From the NCBI RefSeq assembly GCF_016597815.1, contig NZ_VCHA01000001.1, forward strand, positions 124,001-188,000: a stretch of DNA of 64,000 bases, in the 5' to 3' direction. Position 1 is the stretch's first letter. Each line of letters begins with the position of its first letter. The stretch comes from Marinobacter sp. DY40_1A1 (lineage in GTDB: Bacteria > Pseudomonadota > Gammaproteobacteria > Pseudomonadales > Oleiphilaceae). Under the pieces are notes generated by a model. It was not told where the DNA came from, ran no database searches, and worked only from the letters and a program-made list of their open reading frames with translations. Positions 1-8,598 of this stretch are shown piece after piece. The position numbers and the translations under genes are program-made.

Positions 1-510
1 AACACCCGCATTCTAGAATTAACTAAATTTTGCAAAAGCCGAAGGTAAATTGCCGCGATATAGTCTAATGTAACCAGCTATTCGTAATGGACGCGCTTGC
101 TAGTTAAGGATAACGGCCGATGACCTCTTTAGTACGACTCCAGATTCTCGATTTCAATTCCGGGTACTTCGCCTCATTTAAGCCTATTGGGCACAGCTAT
201 GTCTGTGGCTGCTGCACTGCTGTTTGAAAGAAAACTTAGAGCGGCTATATGAATCAGCAGTCGAGTGTGAAGAAGTGGCTTCATCTACAACACGCACTTG
301 TCTTAATAATCTCGATGCTAAAATGCCTTAATCCCAGAAGCTGGCAATAAATTAGGTGTTTGGTAGCGAAGTTGCGTTAAATATTATCTTTTAGTTTATG
401 AGGCTTTCTGCTGTTTATCGAAAATGAAATGTAATTGCTTTGTTTTCTATGTTCTACACGTCATGTACAACGAAAAAAATCATCAACCATAAACTCATAA
501 AGGAGTTGAA
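1..510. other. AT-rich stretch without a convincing gene
   Basis: No open frame of credible length or composition lies here on either strand. The longest ATG frame I read by eye, from about 120, encodes only 35 residues and ends in TGA. The base composition is visibly richer in A and T than the rest of the window, and this continues into the RDD gene. I saw no clear tRNA, IS end or attC-like site. It may hold decayed sequence plus the promoter of the RDD gene; a strong ribosome binding site (AAAGGAG) sits at the right end, just before 511. Confidence 0.5.
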
Positions 511-996
511 ATGAGCAGTAAAGCAATAGAGAAGTTTGGATCAGCTTACGAATATGCAGGATTTTGGGTCAGGGTTGGAGCATCATTGATTGACGGGATT
601 ATTATTTTATGTATTACAGTTCCCATTTTGTACATGATTTACGGGGACTCATATTTCTATTCTGATGATTTTATATTGGGTGGCGCTGATTTTTTAGTAT
701 CCTATGTGCTGCCTTTTGTCGCGACAGTGTTGTTTTGGGTGTATAAGTCAGCAACGCCAGGAAAAATGGCGGTAAAAGCTATTGTCGTTGATGCTCGGAC
801 TGGAAATAGCCCTACAGCTCAACAGTCGGTTATTCGCTATATTGGATATGTTGTTTCTACCATTCCTTTATTTTTGGGTTTGTTCTGGGTGGCCTGGGAT
901 AGCAAGAAGCAGGGTTGGCACGACAAAATGGCAGGTACCGTCGTGATCCGCCCAAAGAACAGAGGCGTTCAAAGTGTTGAGTTTACAGAAAGCTAA
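511..996 (+). CDS. RDD family inner-membrane protein
   Basis: A 161-residue integral membrane protein of the RDD family, whose role is mostly undefined (some members are linked to ion or osmotic stress). Arg21 and Asp28 lie in the first helix (about 18-41), matching the R and D that name the family. Two more helices lie near 60-80 and 108-129. The typical cytoplasmic loop before the C-terminus (Asp130, then SKKQGWHDK at 131-139) is present. AAAGGAG stands 8 nt before the ATG. The gene is AT-rich compared with later genes, as is the region before it, which could mean recent acquisition. It is followed by another small membrane protein gene but 190 nt separate them, so co-transcription is uncertain. 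Confidence 0.85.
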   Translation: MSSKAIEKFGSAYEYAGFWVRVGASLIDGIIILCITVPILYMIYGDSYFYSDDFILGGADFLVSYVLPFVATVLFWVYKSATPGKMAVKAIVVDARTGNSPTAQQSVIRYIGYVVSTIPLFLGLFWVAWDSKKQGWHDKMAGTVVIRPKNRGVQSVEFTES

Positions 997-1188
997 GAAC
1001 TAGCTTATATCAATCAAGCCGGGATGGAGCATATTAGCTGCGATTCCTTTTGGTAGAAGACATACCGCAACCATCGGACTTTGCCCTGATATTGAGAACG
1101 TAATATCGAATGTGCACCTACCACCAGCCAACAGTACGCCCCACTGTCGCCTGGCCAATAAAACCGGGGGCATAAAAAGGGAATTTAA

Positions 1189-1560
1189 ATGAACTGGTAT
1201 CTGGAAGTCTTGAAAAAATACGCCGTATTCAACGGCAGAGCGAGAAGATCGGAATATTGGTGGTTTGTCTTGTTCAATATCATCATCAGTCTTGCTCTTG
1301 GAGCAATTGATGGGGTTACTGGAACATTTAGCCAAGCAGCCGGGTTGGGCTTGCTTGGCGGGCTATACACACTGGCCGTATTGCTCCCCAGCCTAGCGGT
1401 AACCGTGCGCAGGCTTCATGACACTGGCCGGAGTGGCTGGTGGTTTCTGATTATGTTTGTTCCGCTTATCGGTGCAATCGTGCTACTGGTGTTTATGCTT
1501 CTGGACAGTAAACCTGGGCAAAACCAGTACGGCGCGAATCCAAAGGCGGTAACCGCCTGA
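1189..1560 (+). CDS. DUF805 family membrane protein (YhaH-like)
   Basis: A 123-residue protein with the DUF805 pattern: an N-terminal WYLEVLKKYAVFNGRARRSEYWW segment type (key residues at 3-25), hydrophobic helices near 24-42, 52-72 and 84-105, and the signature RRLHDTGRSGWW at 74-85. The tail holds the usual NxYGxNP motif. The family (E. coli YhaH and YhaI) is inner-membrane with no established biochemical function. AAAAAGGGA about 8 nt upstream of the ATG supports the start. The preceding 190 nt hold no gene. A long imperfect hairpin follows the stop. It shares no obvious pathway with its neighbours. Confidence 0.88.
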   Translation: MNWYLEVLKKYAVFNGRARRSEYWWFVLFNIIISLALGAIDGVTGTFSQAAGLGLLGGLYTLAVLLPSLAVTVRRLHDTGRSGWWFLIMFVPLIGAIVLLVFMLLDSKPGQNQYGANPKAVTA

Positions 1561-1567
1561 TAGTGCA

Positions 1568-1608
1568 GTTCAGGGGCGGGTGCGCGCATGTGCACCCGTC
1601 CTCTGAAC
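1568..1608. other. Imperfect hairpin between DUF805 and the EEP gene
   Basis: GTTCAGGGGCGGGTGC and GCACCCGTCCTCTGAAC form a stem of about 16 bp with one mismatch or bulge around an 8-nt loop (1584-1591). No T-run follows, so it is not a standard intrinsic terminator on the plus strand. It ends 16 nt before the next start codon and could affect mRNA stability or translation. Confidence 0.5.
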
Positions 1609-1624
1609 AGTCAAAGGGGGAATT

Positions 1625-2707
1625 ATGGAGTTAGCGGTTTTAATCGCGACCGGCTTGCTGGTCGCGGCTACCTTATTACCGTTGTCGCGCCATCCCCATT
1701 GGTTTGTAAGGGGAATGGATTTCCCCCGCCTGCAGCTTGCGGTCATCGCAGCAGTATTAATCCTGATTCAAGTCCTGCTCCTGGATCATGCAAAAGCGCA
1801 GACCTGGATTCTTGTGAGTGCCACAGCGGTTTGTCTGGCTTGGCAGCTGTGGTGGGTGCTGCCATATACCGTTTTCTGGCGAGCGGAAGTTAAAGCAGAA
1901 AAATCCCCCAGCCCGGATCGCAAACTAAGTATTCTCACGGCCAATGTACTAACACCCAACAAGCAAGCCGATGCCTTGCTGCGGTTGGTCAACCAATACA
2001 AACCGGATGTACTGGTAACGTTGGAGTCTGACGCCTGGTGGCAGGGTCATCTCGATACCCTGCAACAGGACATGCCCTACAGCATGAAATGTCCTCTGGA
2101 TAACCTGTACGGCATGCATGTGTACTCCCGCTTGTAGCTTGATGAAACAGAAATATCCTACCTCGTTGAAGAGGGCATCCCTTCAATGCACGCCTTGCTC
2201 AAGCTGCGAACGGGCGACCAGGTGCGTGTGCATTTTCTTCATCCTGCGCCACCAAGCCCCACTGAGAATCCCGAATCCGCCGAACGGGATGCCGAGCTGG
2301 TGATTGTTGCCCGAACCATCGTAGACAGCGACCAGCCTGTAATCGTGACAGGGGATCTTAACGACGTGGCCTGGTCAGCGACCACACGTTTGTTTCGCAA
2401 GCTCAGCGGGCTGCTGGACCCGCGGGTAGGGCGCGGCATGTTCAACACCTTTCACGCCAAATACCTGTTTCTTCGCTGGCCACTGGATCACCTGTTCCAT
2501 AGTCACCATTTCACCGTGAGTTCGATCAAGCGCTTGCCCTACTTTGGTTCAGATCATTTTGGGCTGTTCACAGAGTTGTCGTTCCGCCCTGTGCGGGGTA
2601 AAGATCAGGAAGGGGTGAGGGCCGATGCTGATGACGAGTCCTGGGCTAACTCTATTGCTGACGAACAGGATGTCGATTCGAAGGATGTACCTGCGCCGGG
2701 TGAATAG
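1625..2707 (+). pseudogene. Endonuclease/exonuclease/phosphatase family protein, interrupted by in-frame TAG
   Basis: One frame encodes a 360-codon EEP-family protein, split by TAG at 2135-2137 (codon 171). The first half has two or three N-terminal membrane helices (about 2-20, 34-52, 58-78) and the start of the catalytic fold (LTANVLTPNKQ near 99-109, then the metal-site Glu in VLVTLESD). After the TAG the same frame continues without another stop and holds the rest of the fold: the GDLND active-site block, then the SDH block (FGSDHFGLF) near the end. Membrane-anchored EEP proteins of this layout are common and poorly characterised. A separate 173-residue piece from ATG 2186 would lack the first catalytic residues. 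AAGGGGG lies just upstream of the ATG at 1625. Every sense codon one base from TAG would restore it. A true nonsense mutation, a sequence error and low-level readthrough cannot be told apart here. Confidence 0.85.
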
Positions 2708-2777
2708 ACAATAATACGATTCCTGCTGTTGGTGCGCCCTGGAGGCTTCCGGCGCTTGTCATTAGGAGCACTCGAAA

Positions 2778-3641
2778 GTGAATCAACCCAAAAACATTGA
2801 TTCCGTAGTTGAGCTGCAAGGCGACCTTGCACGCAAACACAAAGCCTATGTGCCCACTGAGGCGGAAGCAACCAAAGCGTTGGTCGCTCAGGATTTCGAA
2901 ACCCTGCAGAAAAACGGCTATGTGATTATCGAAGGGTTGCTCAGTGATTCAGAACTGGAATCAATCCGTGCGGAAGCCTCGCCGCTGCTGAATAAGCCCG
3001 GCCGCAATAATTTTGAGGGTGTGAAAACACAGCGGGTTTACAATGTTCTGGAGCAAACCCGGGTTATTGATTCCCTTGCCGTTCACCCGAGAATTACCGG
3101 CCTTCTGAATCGGCTTTTTCAGCCAAACTATCTGCTTAGCCAGGCTCAAATCATCAATATCTTGCCTGGAGAAGCCGCCCAACCGCTGCATTATGATGAT
3201 GGCTTCTATCCCATACCCCGCCCACGCAAGCCCCTTGGTGCCGCTACGGTATGGGCGATTGATGAGTTCACAGAAGATAATGGTGCAACGGTTCTCATCC
3301 CGGAAAGCCATCTGCTTGGCCAGGAGATAGTCACCGATCGCAGCAAAACCATTCCAGCCGTTATGCCTGCGGGGTCGGTTGTTTTCTTTCTCGGTACAAC
3401 TTGGCACGGTGGGGGTAGCAACCAGTCAGCATCATCACGCCTGGCGGTTACGTGCCAGTACTGCGAGCCATGGCTTCGCCCGCAGGAAAATTTCTTTCTG
3501 GAATTAAGCCAGGAAACCTTGGCCGCCATTCCTGAACAGCTACTGAGTATGGTTGGCTATTCGATTCATCCGCCTTTTATGGGCATGGTGAATGGTATGC
3601 ATCCCAAGCGTACTTTGAGTGGTAAGACAAAAGGCAGCTAA
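2778..3641 (+). CDS. Phytanoyl-CoA dioxygenase (PhyH) family protein
   Basis: A 287-residue Fe(II)/2-oxoglutarate dioxygenase of the PhyH type, predicted to hydroxylate an unknown small molecule in the cytoplasm. The iron-binding HxD motif is seen in QPLHYDDGF (about 136-144), and a distal His lies in the later GTTWHGGGSN block (about 207-216) with Arg of SRLAVTCQY after it for 2-oxoglutarate. The N-terminal NGYVIIEGLLSDSEL block is typical. The start is GTG, with TAGGAG 11 nt upstream; no in-frame ATG nearby preserves the N-terminus. The gene stands alone, 70 nt after the broken EEP gene and 89 nt before a lipoprotein gene, so context does not point to a substrate. Lipid, ectoine-like or halogenation chemistry are all possible in this superfamily. 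Confidence 0.85.
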   Translation: MNQPKNIDSVVELQGDLARKHKAYVPTEAEATKALVAQDFETLQKNGYVIIEGLLSDSELESIRAEASPLLNKPGRNNFEGVKTQRVYNVLEQTRVIDSLAVHPRITGLLNRLFQPNYLLSQAQIINILPGEAAQPLHYDDGFYPIPRPRKPLGAATVWAIDEFTEDNGATVLIPESHLLGQEIVTDRSKTIPAVMPAGSVVFFLGTTWHGGGSNQSASSRLAVTCQYCEPWLRPQENFFLELSQETLAAIPEQLLSMVGYSIHPPFMGMVNGMHPKRTLSGKTKGS

Positions 3642-3730
3642 CACAGCGCTTTGTCTTATTCCTGCAACAGCCCCGTCATTTTCCTTCCGTATGCTGCCCT
3701 CTCGATTTGAGCAGCAACGGAGAGTGAAGC

Positions 3731-6106
3731 ATGAGCAAGCAGTTCCTTTACGTGATGATGCTGGCGGCCATTGCCGGCCTCGCCGGGTGTAACAGCGATT
3801 CAAACAGCGGCGGTGTTGATTCACCAATAATCAAACCAGACCCGACGCCTGATCCGGAGCCAGATCCAGAGCCGGAACCCAATCCTAAAGTGTTGTTGGA
3901 GGAAAACTTTGAAGCCGTGGCCGACGGCAAGCTGCCCGAAGGTTGGGTAGCCATGAGCGGCACGGAGGATATGTTTTACACCAACAATGGCAGCCTGTTT
4001 GTAGACGGTCGGGGAAACAACTACACCCCCGTCAGCCTGAAATTGCCCGAGACGCTTCAGGATAAAAGCAACTACCGCATTGATGTTGTGTTTACGATTC
4101 AGGAAGCAAACACCAACACTCGCTGGGTTGGTTTCCAGTATCGCGTAGGCATGGGTGTCGAGCCCTACTATCAAATGGCGATTCGCCAGAAAGCCACTGC
4201 TGAAAACGGTACAGAGCATGCGCTACGCAACCAGGGCGAGTGGGCGATTGTAGACAAACAACGGTATTCAGAAAACATTGCGTCGGACCAGATGTACACC
4301 GCCACAATCGTTGCCCATGGCGATCGGGTTCAGCACTTCCTGAATGGGCAGTTGATGCAGGATTCTGAATTGGACAGCCAGTTTGCCCAAGGGGGTGTGG
4401 CTTTCCAGGCGGCCGGTAGTCTTCTTCGGGTTGATGAAGTGACCGTGACCGAGCAATTAACAGCACTGCCGCCATTGTCGCCGATGGCTGAAGTAGCAGA
4501 GCTGGATACTGGCGCTTCCATGGCTCCGAGCATTGCTACCGCAGTGCCGACCCTGGCTGAACTGGCGCTAGAGCCGTCCCTCCCGATTTTCTTGAAGCTC
4601 GACGACCAGTTGATGCTGACGACCGAAGACGGCGGCAGTTTGGGATATTTGGACAGCCTTCTTGAAGGTGAGCAGTTCAACGCGCTGCCGATGTTTTATG
4701 TGACCTCTCAGACCGCCGTGGATGCGCTGGTTCCTGTGGTAGAGAAGCATCAGCTGTTCGACATCACCTTGGTATCAAACAGTGCAGAGCTTTTGCGGGA
4801 TGCACGGGTAAAAATGCCGATGATTCGCGCGGCGATGGATTTCACGGGTGCGGGCCTGACAACGGCTCCGGCAGATCTTTTGAGCATCACGCAGGAAACC
4901 AATCGGGCTAAAGCCAAGATTGCGATACTGCCGGCGCCTCTGCTGGATAAAGCCTCTGTGATATACCTTCAGAACCGTCTGGTATCTGTTTGGGGCAGTC
5001 TGGTAGCGCCAACCAACGAGCAAACCACTGACGTGCTATTGGCCGGTGTGAATGGCTTGGTGACGGATACACCCGAGCAGGCCCAAGAGTTCCTGGCCAA
5101 ACTGCCGGAAAACACCCTGTTGAGAAAGCCGCTGATCGTGGGTCACCGAGGTGTGCCATCACTGGTGGCAGAAAACACCGTGGCTGGCGCTGTGAAAGCC
5201 GCCGAGTTGGGAGCGGATGCGGTTGAATCCGATATCTACCTCACCAAGGACAACCACATTGTCGTGATACACGATGGCACCGTGGATAGGACCACCGACG
5301 GCACAGGGCCGGTTGAGGAAAAAACGCTGGATGAACTGAAAGCGCTGACGGTGGAAGGCGCACACGATGTGCCGACAATGGACGAGTTCTTTACTGCCTT
5401 GAAAGGTAAAGAGGTGGTTCACTTCATCGAGATAAAGAGCGGCAAGCTTGAGATAGTGGAGTACCTGAAGCAGGCAATCGATCGCAATGACGTTTGGGAC
5501 CAGGTTATCGTAATTTCATTCAACTCCGATCAGTTGCTGAAGTTGCAAGAAGTGATGCCCGGCGTCTCCGGTGGTTTCCTGACCGGCTTTGCTACCGACA
5601 GCAATATGACGAAAAACCTGCGCCAGATCCTGAAAGCGACGCAGCTGTATTCGTCTACGTTCAACCCTTCCTATAAAAACCTGTCGCCGTCGGTTATGGA
5701 GGCTTCCAGGCACCGTGGCACAACTTTCTGGCCCTGGACGTTCCGGGATCAAACCGAGGCAGAAAGCTACTACCTTGCGGGCACCCATGGCATGACGACG
5801 GATTACGCCCAGTGGTTTAGTGATTACCCCGTAAGCGTTGATCCGGTGGTGGGTAACATTAATGTAGCAGCCAATGTTGGCGTGGCAGTGGATGTGACCC
5901 TGACCACGCAGCTGGGTGAAACTCAGGCGGCTGAAGCAAATCGCTTCATTGTGCTGACCAGCTCGGTGGACTACACCAACGATGGTGCTTCGCTTATGTT
6001 TACAGCGCCCGGCACGGCGACCCTTCTTCCCGTGTATGAATACACGCTGGGCAACGGAGCGGCTTATCGCGTGATTGGCGCGCGTGTGGCAGTAACCATC
6101 AACTAA
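3731..6106 (+). CDS. Lipoprotein with tandem GDPD-like domains (glycerophosphodiester phosphodiesterase)
   Basis: A 791-residue exported lipoprotein. Residues 1-20 form a type II signal peptide with lipobox LAGC (Cys20). A Pro-Asp/Glu linker follows (about 34-54), then a beta-rich region near 55-240 resembling a LamG/concanavalin-like carbohydrate-binding fold. Residues about 285-465 look like a GDPD barrel without catalytic residues; it ends in GLVTDTPEQAQEFL, as GDPD barrels do. Residues about 467-690 form a full GDPD: His472-Arg473, Glu481-Asn482, Glu499, Asp501 and His514 are the expected catalytic and metal residues. A C-terminal beta-rich region (700-791) closes the protein. Predicted role: hydrolysis of glycerophosphodiesters or lipid head groups at the outer membrane or surface. 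ATG is supported by GGAGAG upstream, and a strong terminator follows, so it is monocistronic. Confidence 0.85.
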   Translation: MSKQFLYVMMLAAIAGLAGCNSDSNSGGVDSPIIKPDPTPDPEPDPEPEPNPKVLLEENFEAVADGKLPEGWVAMSGTEDMFYTNNGSLFVDGRGNNYTPVSLKLPETLQDKSNYRIDVVFTIQEANTNTRWVGFQYRVGMGVEPYYQMAIRQKATAENGTEHALRNQGEWAIVDKQRYSENIASDQMYTATIVAHGDRVQHFLNGQLMQDSELDSQFAQGGVAFQAAGSLLRVDEVTVTEQLTALPPLSPMAEVAELDTGASMAPSIATAVPTLAELALEPSLPIFLKLDDQLMLTTEDGGSLGYLDSLLEGEQFNALPMFYVTSQTAVDALVPVVEKHQLFDITLVSNSAELLRDARVKMPMIRAAMDFTGAGLTTAPADLLSITQETNRAKAKIAILPAPLLDKASVIYLQNRLVSVWGSLVAPTNEQTTDVLLAGVNGLVTDTPEQAQEFLAKLPENTLLRKPLIVGHRGVPSLVAENTVAGAVKAAELGADAVESDIYLTKDNHIVVIHDGTVDRTTDGTGPVEEKTLDELKALTVEGAHDVPTMDEFFTALKGKEVVHFIEIKSGKLEIVEYLKQAIDRNDVWDQVIVISFNSDQLLKLQEVMPGVSGGFLTGFATDSNMTKNLRQILKATQLYSSTFNPSYKNLSPSVMEASRHRGTTFWPWTFRDQTEAESYYLAGTHGMTTDYAQWFSDYPVSVDPVVGNINVAANVGVAVDVTLTTQLGETQAAEANRFIVLTSSVDYTNDGASLMFTAPGTATLLPVYEYTLGNGAAYRVIGARVAVTIN

Positions 6107-6148
6107 AATGAGTCTTGGGTAGCACCAAGCGATTTTTACTACCTTAAA

Positions 6149-6178
6149 GGCACGGGGCATACTCCCCGTGCCTTTTTT
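6149..6178 (+). terminator. Intrinsic terminator of the GDPD lipoprotein gene
   Basis: A perfect 9-bp GC-rich stem, GGCACGGGG / CCCCGTGCC, with a 6-nt loop (6158-6163), followed directly by six T (6173-6178). It starts 43 nt after the stop codon. An A-run on the left side (AAAGG) could give it weak activity in reverse too. Confidence 0.93.
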
Positions 6179-6299
6179 GTTGGCTTGAGCAAGGCTTGTC
6201 AGGCAACCGGCCGCTTTCTCTTTAGTTCCCGGGTCGATTGGCGTTACGCTATTCCTGTGTGGCAAGAAAAAGGCAGCTAACCAATGGTGAAATTAAAGT

Positions 6300-6518
6300 A
6301 TGAGCAATGAACAAACGAATAACCCTCTGCACGGCATTACGCTGGAGCAAGTCGTAACACGGCTGCAAGAACATTATGGCTGGGACGGGCTGGCTCAGCG
6401 GATCAACATCAATTGCTTCAAAAGCGATCCTTCGATTAAGTCATCGCTGAAGTTTTTGCGCAAAACCCAGTGGGCCAGGGATAAGGTTGAGGGTTTGTAT
6501 ATTTCAACGTTTGCTTGA
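6300..6518 (+). CDS. VF530-like (DUF2132) DNA-binding protein
   Basis: A 72-residue protein matching the VF530/DUF2132 family along its whole length: [16 protein letters not shown] at the N-terminus, then [30 protein letters not shown] and [12 protein letters not shown] structure of a Vibrio fischeri member is known and DNA binding was proposed; the cell role is unknown. The small all-helical fold fits a short regulator. The ATG has only a weak upstream purine stretch (GGTGAAATTAAAGT). The next small gene starts 46 nt after its stop. No signal peptide or membrane helix is seen. Confidence 0.87.
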   Translation: MSNEQTNNPLHGITLEQVVTRLQEHYGWDGLAQRININCFKSDPSIKSSLKFLRKTQWARDKVEGLYISTFA

Positions 6519-6564
6519 GGCTGGCGCCGCGAAGGCATACGTTATTCGTTATCAGGTATATGTC

Positions 6565-6735
6565 ATGTCGAAAAAAGTAGTCATGTTTGAGTACGAGAAA
6601 GAAACTAAAAACAGTGTGCGCTATAAGGAGGTACCTGATGAAGGCACGGCTCCTATTGTGGGCACTTTGTATGTGCAGAAATGGTTCGCGGGCAGCAGTA
6701 AGACGATTGAGATAACGATTGATAAAAAGGACTAG
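6565..6735 (+). CDS. Small uncharacterised protein, 56 residues
   Basis: A short soluble protein starting at ATG 6565 (KKVVMFEYEKETKNSVRY near the N-terminus). A longer frame upstream overlaps the VF530 gene and is unlikely. The sequence alternates charged and beta-prone residues, ends in a lysine-rich tail (EITIDKKD), and carries a VGTLYVQKW core that I recall in many short conserved bacterial proteins of unknown function. CAGG 9 nt before the ATG is the only ribosome binding signal. It lies between VF530 and a VOC gene, all on the plus strand, and may be co-transcribed with VF530. No function can be given. Confidence 0.6.
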   Translation: MSKKVVMFEYEKETKNSVRYKEVPDEGTAPIVGTLYVQKWFAGSSKTIEITIDKKD

Positions 6736-6793
6736 TACGGCACAGATTCAGGCCAACCAAGGTTCTTTGCAATAGGCTTAAGGGGGGCAAGCC

Positions 6794-7153
6794 GTGAAAG
6801 AGACCGGTAAAATCAACTATGTGGAAATGCCGTCACGAGACCTTGACGCCACAAAGAAATTTTTTGGTGATGCATTCGGGTGGGCGTTTATCGACTATGG
6901 CCCTGAGTACGTTGCAATTCAGAACGCGGGTCTGGATGGCGGATTCTTTAAATCAGACCATGTGGCGACGACCAGCAACGGAAGTGTGTTGGTGGTTCTT
7001 TATAGTAGCGATCTGGAAGCTACGCTCGAAAAAGTGAAGCAGGCTGGAGGGAAGGTTGTTCTGGATATTTTCACTTTCCCCGGTGGTCGCCGTTTTCATT
7101 TTAGTGATCCGAGTGGCAATGAATATGCCGTTTGGTCAGAGCCAGGTGCTTAA
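6794..7153 (+). CDS. VOC family (glyoxalase/dioxygenase-like) protein
   Basis: A 119-residue single VOC module with the beta-alpha-beta-beta-beta pattern: INYVEMPSRDLDATKKFF at the N-terminus and the closing PGGRRFHFSDPSGNEYAVWSE-type block near the C-terminus (residues about 95-115). Such proteins use a metal site built from His and Glu of paired modules, but many single-module members have no known substrate; candidates are glyoxalase-like, fosfomycin-resistance-like or other small-molecule transformations. It starts at GTG 6794 with AGGGGGGC 7 nt upstream. It is preceded by two small unknown genes and followed by dinD, which has its own ribosome binding site 95 nt later. Confidence 0.83.
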   Translation: MKETGKINYVEMPSRDLDATKKFFGDAFGWAFIDYGPEYVAIQNAGLDGGFFKSDHVATTSNGSVLVVLYSSDLEATLEKVKQAGGKVVLDIFTFPGGRRFHFSDPSGNEYAVWSEPGA

Positions 7154-7248
7154 CAAGTCCGAGCGAGTCGGTAACGCTAAGAAAACAATAACACACCTTT
7201 TTGATGGCCCGGAACTGGCCGTTTATGAATAAGCGCAAGGAGCGAAAT

Positions 7249-8094
7249 ATGAAAAATGAAATGGTTTATGCCATGACTGAGAGCTTTGAGGGCCATGCCC
7301 AGAAGACTGAAAATGGCGTTGAGTACTGGCTGGCCAGGGATCTCCAGCAACTGCTAGGTTATAGCGAGTGGCGTAATTTTTTGTCCACTATCACCAAGGC
7401 AAAAACGGCCTGTGAAATATCAGGGCATGATATCGGTAACCATTTTGTTGACGTCAACAAAATGGTCGAACTAGGCTCAGGTAGCCAGCGTGAGATAAAT
7501 GACATCATGCTGACTCGCTACGCCTGTTATCTGATCGCCCAGAATGGCGATCCCAGAAAGCAGGAAATTGCCTTCGCACAAACCTACTTCGCCATGCAAA
7601 CCCGCAAGGCCGAGCAAATCGAGCAGCGCCTGCTGGAAGCCGAGCGTGTCTCAGCCCGCAAGAAACTGTCCGCAACAGAAAAAGAGTTATCCTATGTGAT
7701 CTACGAACAAACCGGAGGCAACCAGAACTTCGCCCTGATCCGCAGCAAGGGTGATACTGCTCTGTTCGGTAAAAATACCAAATCCATGAAAGCCCATTGG
7801 CAGGTGCCGGATAACCGCCCGCTGGCAGATTTTGCGCCTACTATTATCCTGAAGGCCAAAGACTTCGCCACCGAGATCACAATTCACAACGCCCGCGAAA
7901 AGGCCATGAGTCGCGAACCGGAGATCTCGCAAGAGCACGTTACCAACAATGAGGCTGTGCGCCAGACCCTGCTCAGCCGAGGCATTCGCCCGGAAGCCCT
8001 GCCACCAGGGGAAGATGTAAAAAAGGTTGAGCGACGTCTGACATCGGCCCAAAAGAAAGCGATTAAAAACCCCGACGGGCTGGAGGAAGAGTAA
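7249..8094 (+). CDS. dinD: DNA damage-inducible protein D
   Basis: A 281-residue protein homologous to E. coli DinD (about 274 residues), which is SOS-induced and reported to inhibit RecA filament activity. The N-terminal BRO-N-like fold is clear: ENGVEYWLARDLQQLLGY, then the conserved block ending in DIMLTRYACYLIAQN. The middle has ARKKLSATEKELS and the C-terminal half is charged and helical. I chose ATG 7249 over an upstream in-frame ATG (7201) because AAGGAG stands 7 nt before it and homologues begin there. No CTGT-N8-ACAG LexA box is visible in the 95 nt upstream, so SOS control is not supported by sequence. The DUF1643 gene starts 3 nt after the stop, so the two are almost certainly co-translated. 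Confidence 0.9.
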   Translation: MKNEMVYAMTESFEGHAQKTENGVEYWLARDLQQLLGYSEWRNFLSTITKAKTACEISGHDIGNHFVDVNKMVELGSGSQREINDIMLTRYACYLIAQNGDPRKQEIAFAQTYFAMQTRKAEQIEQRLLEAERVSARKKLSATEKELSYVIYEQTGGNQNFALIRSKGDTALFGKNTKSMKAHWQVPDNRPLADFAPTIILKAKDFATEITIHNAREKAMSREPEISQEHVTNNEAVRQTLLSRGIRPEALPPGEDVKKVERRLTSAQKKAIKNPDGLEEE

Positions 8095-8097
8095 GCA

Positions 8098-8565
8098 TTG
8101 AAAAACACAGCTAAATTATCGGAGTGCAGGAAATACCGTTTCGCCCTGTGGCGAACATGGGATGAATCGAAACCCTATGTGATGTTTGTTGGGCTCAACC
8201 CATCCACTGCGGATGAGACAACTGACGACCCAACACTAATCCGATGCATCAACTATGCGAAAGCATGGGGTTTTGGTGGTGTGTGCATGGCCAACATTTT
8301 TGCGTTTCGTGCCACTGCGCCAAATGATATGAAGGCCGCAAAGGATCCGATAGGCTCTGAGAATAACGAGTGGCTAATAAAGCTGTCTGGCGATGCGGGT
8401 TTGGTTGTGGCTGCGTGGGGAAATGATGGTTCATTTCTGGGCCGTTCTGATCAGGTGAAGGGGCTTCTGCCGAACCTGCACTGTTTGAAGTTGAACAAGT
8501 CAGGTGAGCCAGCGCACCCGCTGTATCAAAAAGCGGATAGAAAGCCCGTGCCAATGAGTGATTAA
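8098..8565 (+). CDS. DUF1643 domain protein
   Basis: A 155-residue DUF1643 protein, with the family hallmark FVGLNPSTADETTDDPTLIR near 31-50 and WGNDG plus LHCLKLNKSGEPAHPLY in the second half. The fold resembles uracil-DNA-glycosylase-like proteins, but no activity is established. The start is TTG 8098, 3 nt after the dinD stop, with GAGGAAGAG just upstream inside dinD; this tight junction is the reason to accept TTG. A short hairpin (AACCGC/GCGGTT, 8567-8586) lies before the metallophosphoesterase gene, which starts 33 nt later. DinD, DUF1643 and the phosphoesterase together look like a small DNA-damage or nucleotide-related unit. Confidence 0.85.
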   Translation: MKNTAKLSECRKYRFALWRTWDESKPYVMFVGLNPSTADETTDDPTLIRCINYAKAWGFGGVCMANIFAFRATAPNDMKAAKDPIGSENNEWLIKLSGDAGLVVAAWGNDGSFLGRSDQVKGLLPNLHCLKLNKSGEPAHPLYQKADRKPVPMSD

Positions 8566-8598
8566 AAACCGCGATTTATAGCGGTTCTCCGAGGAGAT

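Noticed and set aside
2135-2137. TAG recoding as an amino acid in EEP and rtcB
   Set aside because: Many intact genes in the window end with TAG, and no consensus readthrough context (such as CARYYA) follows either TAG. Mutation or error is simpler.
5516-6265. Minus-strand frame of 249 codons over the end of the GDPD lipoprotein gene
   Set aside because: It crosses the terminator and overlaps a clear gene; no recognisable domain.
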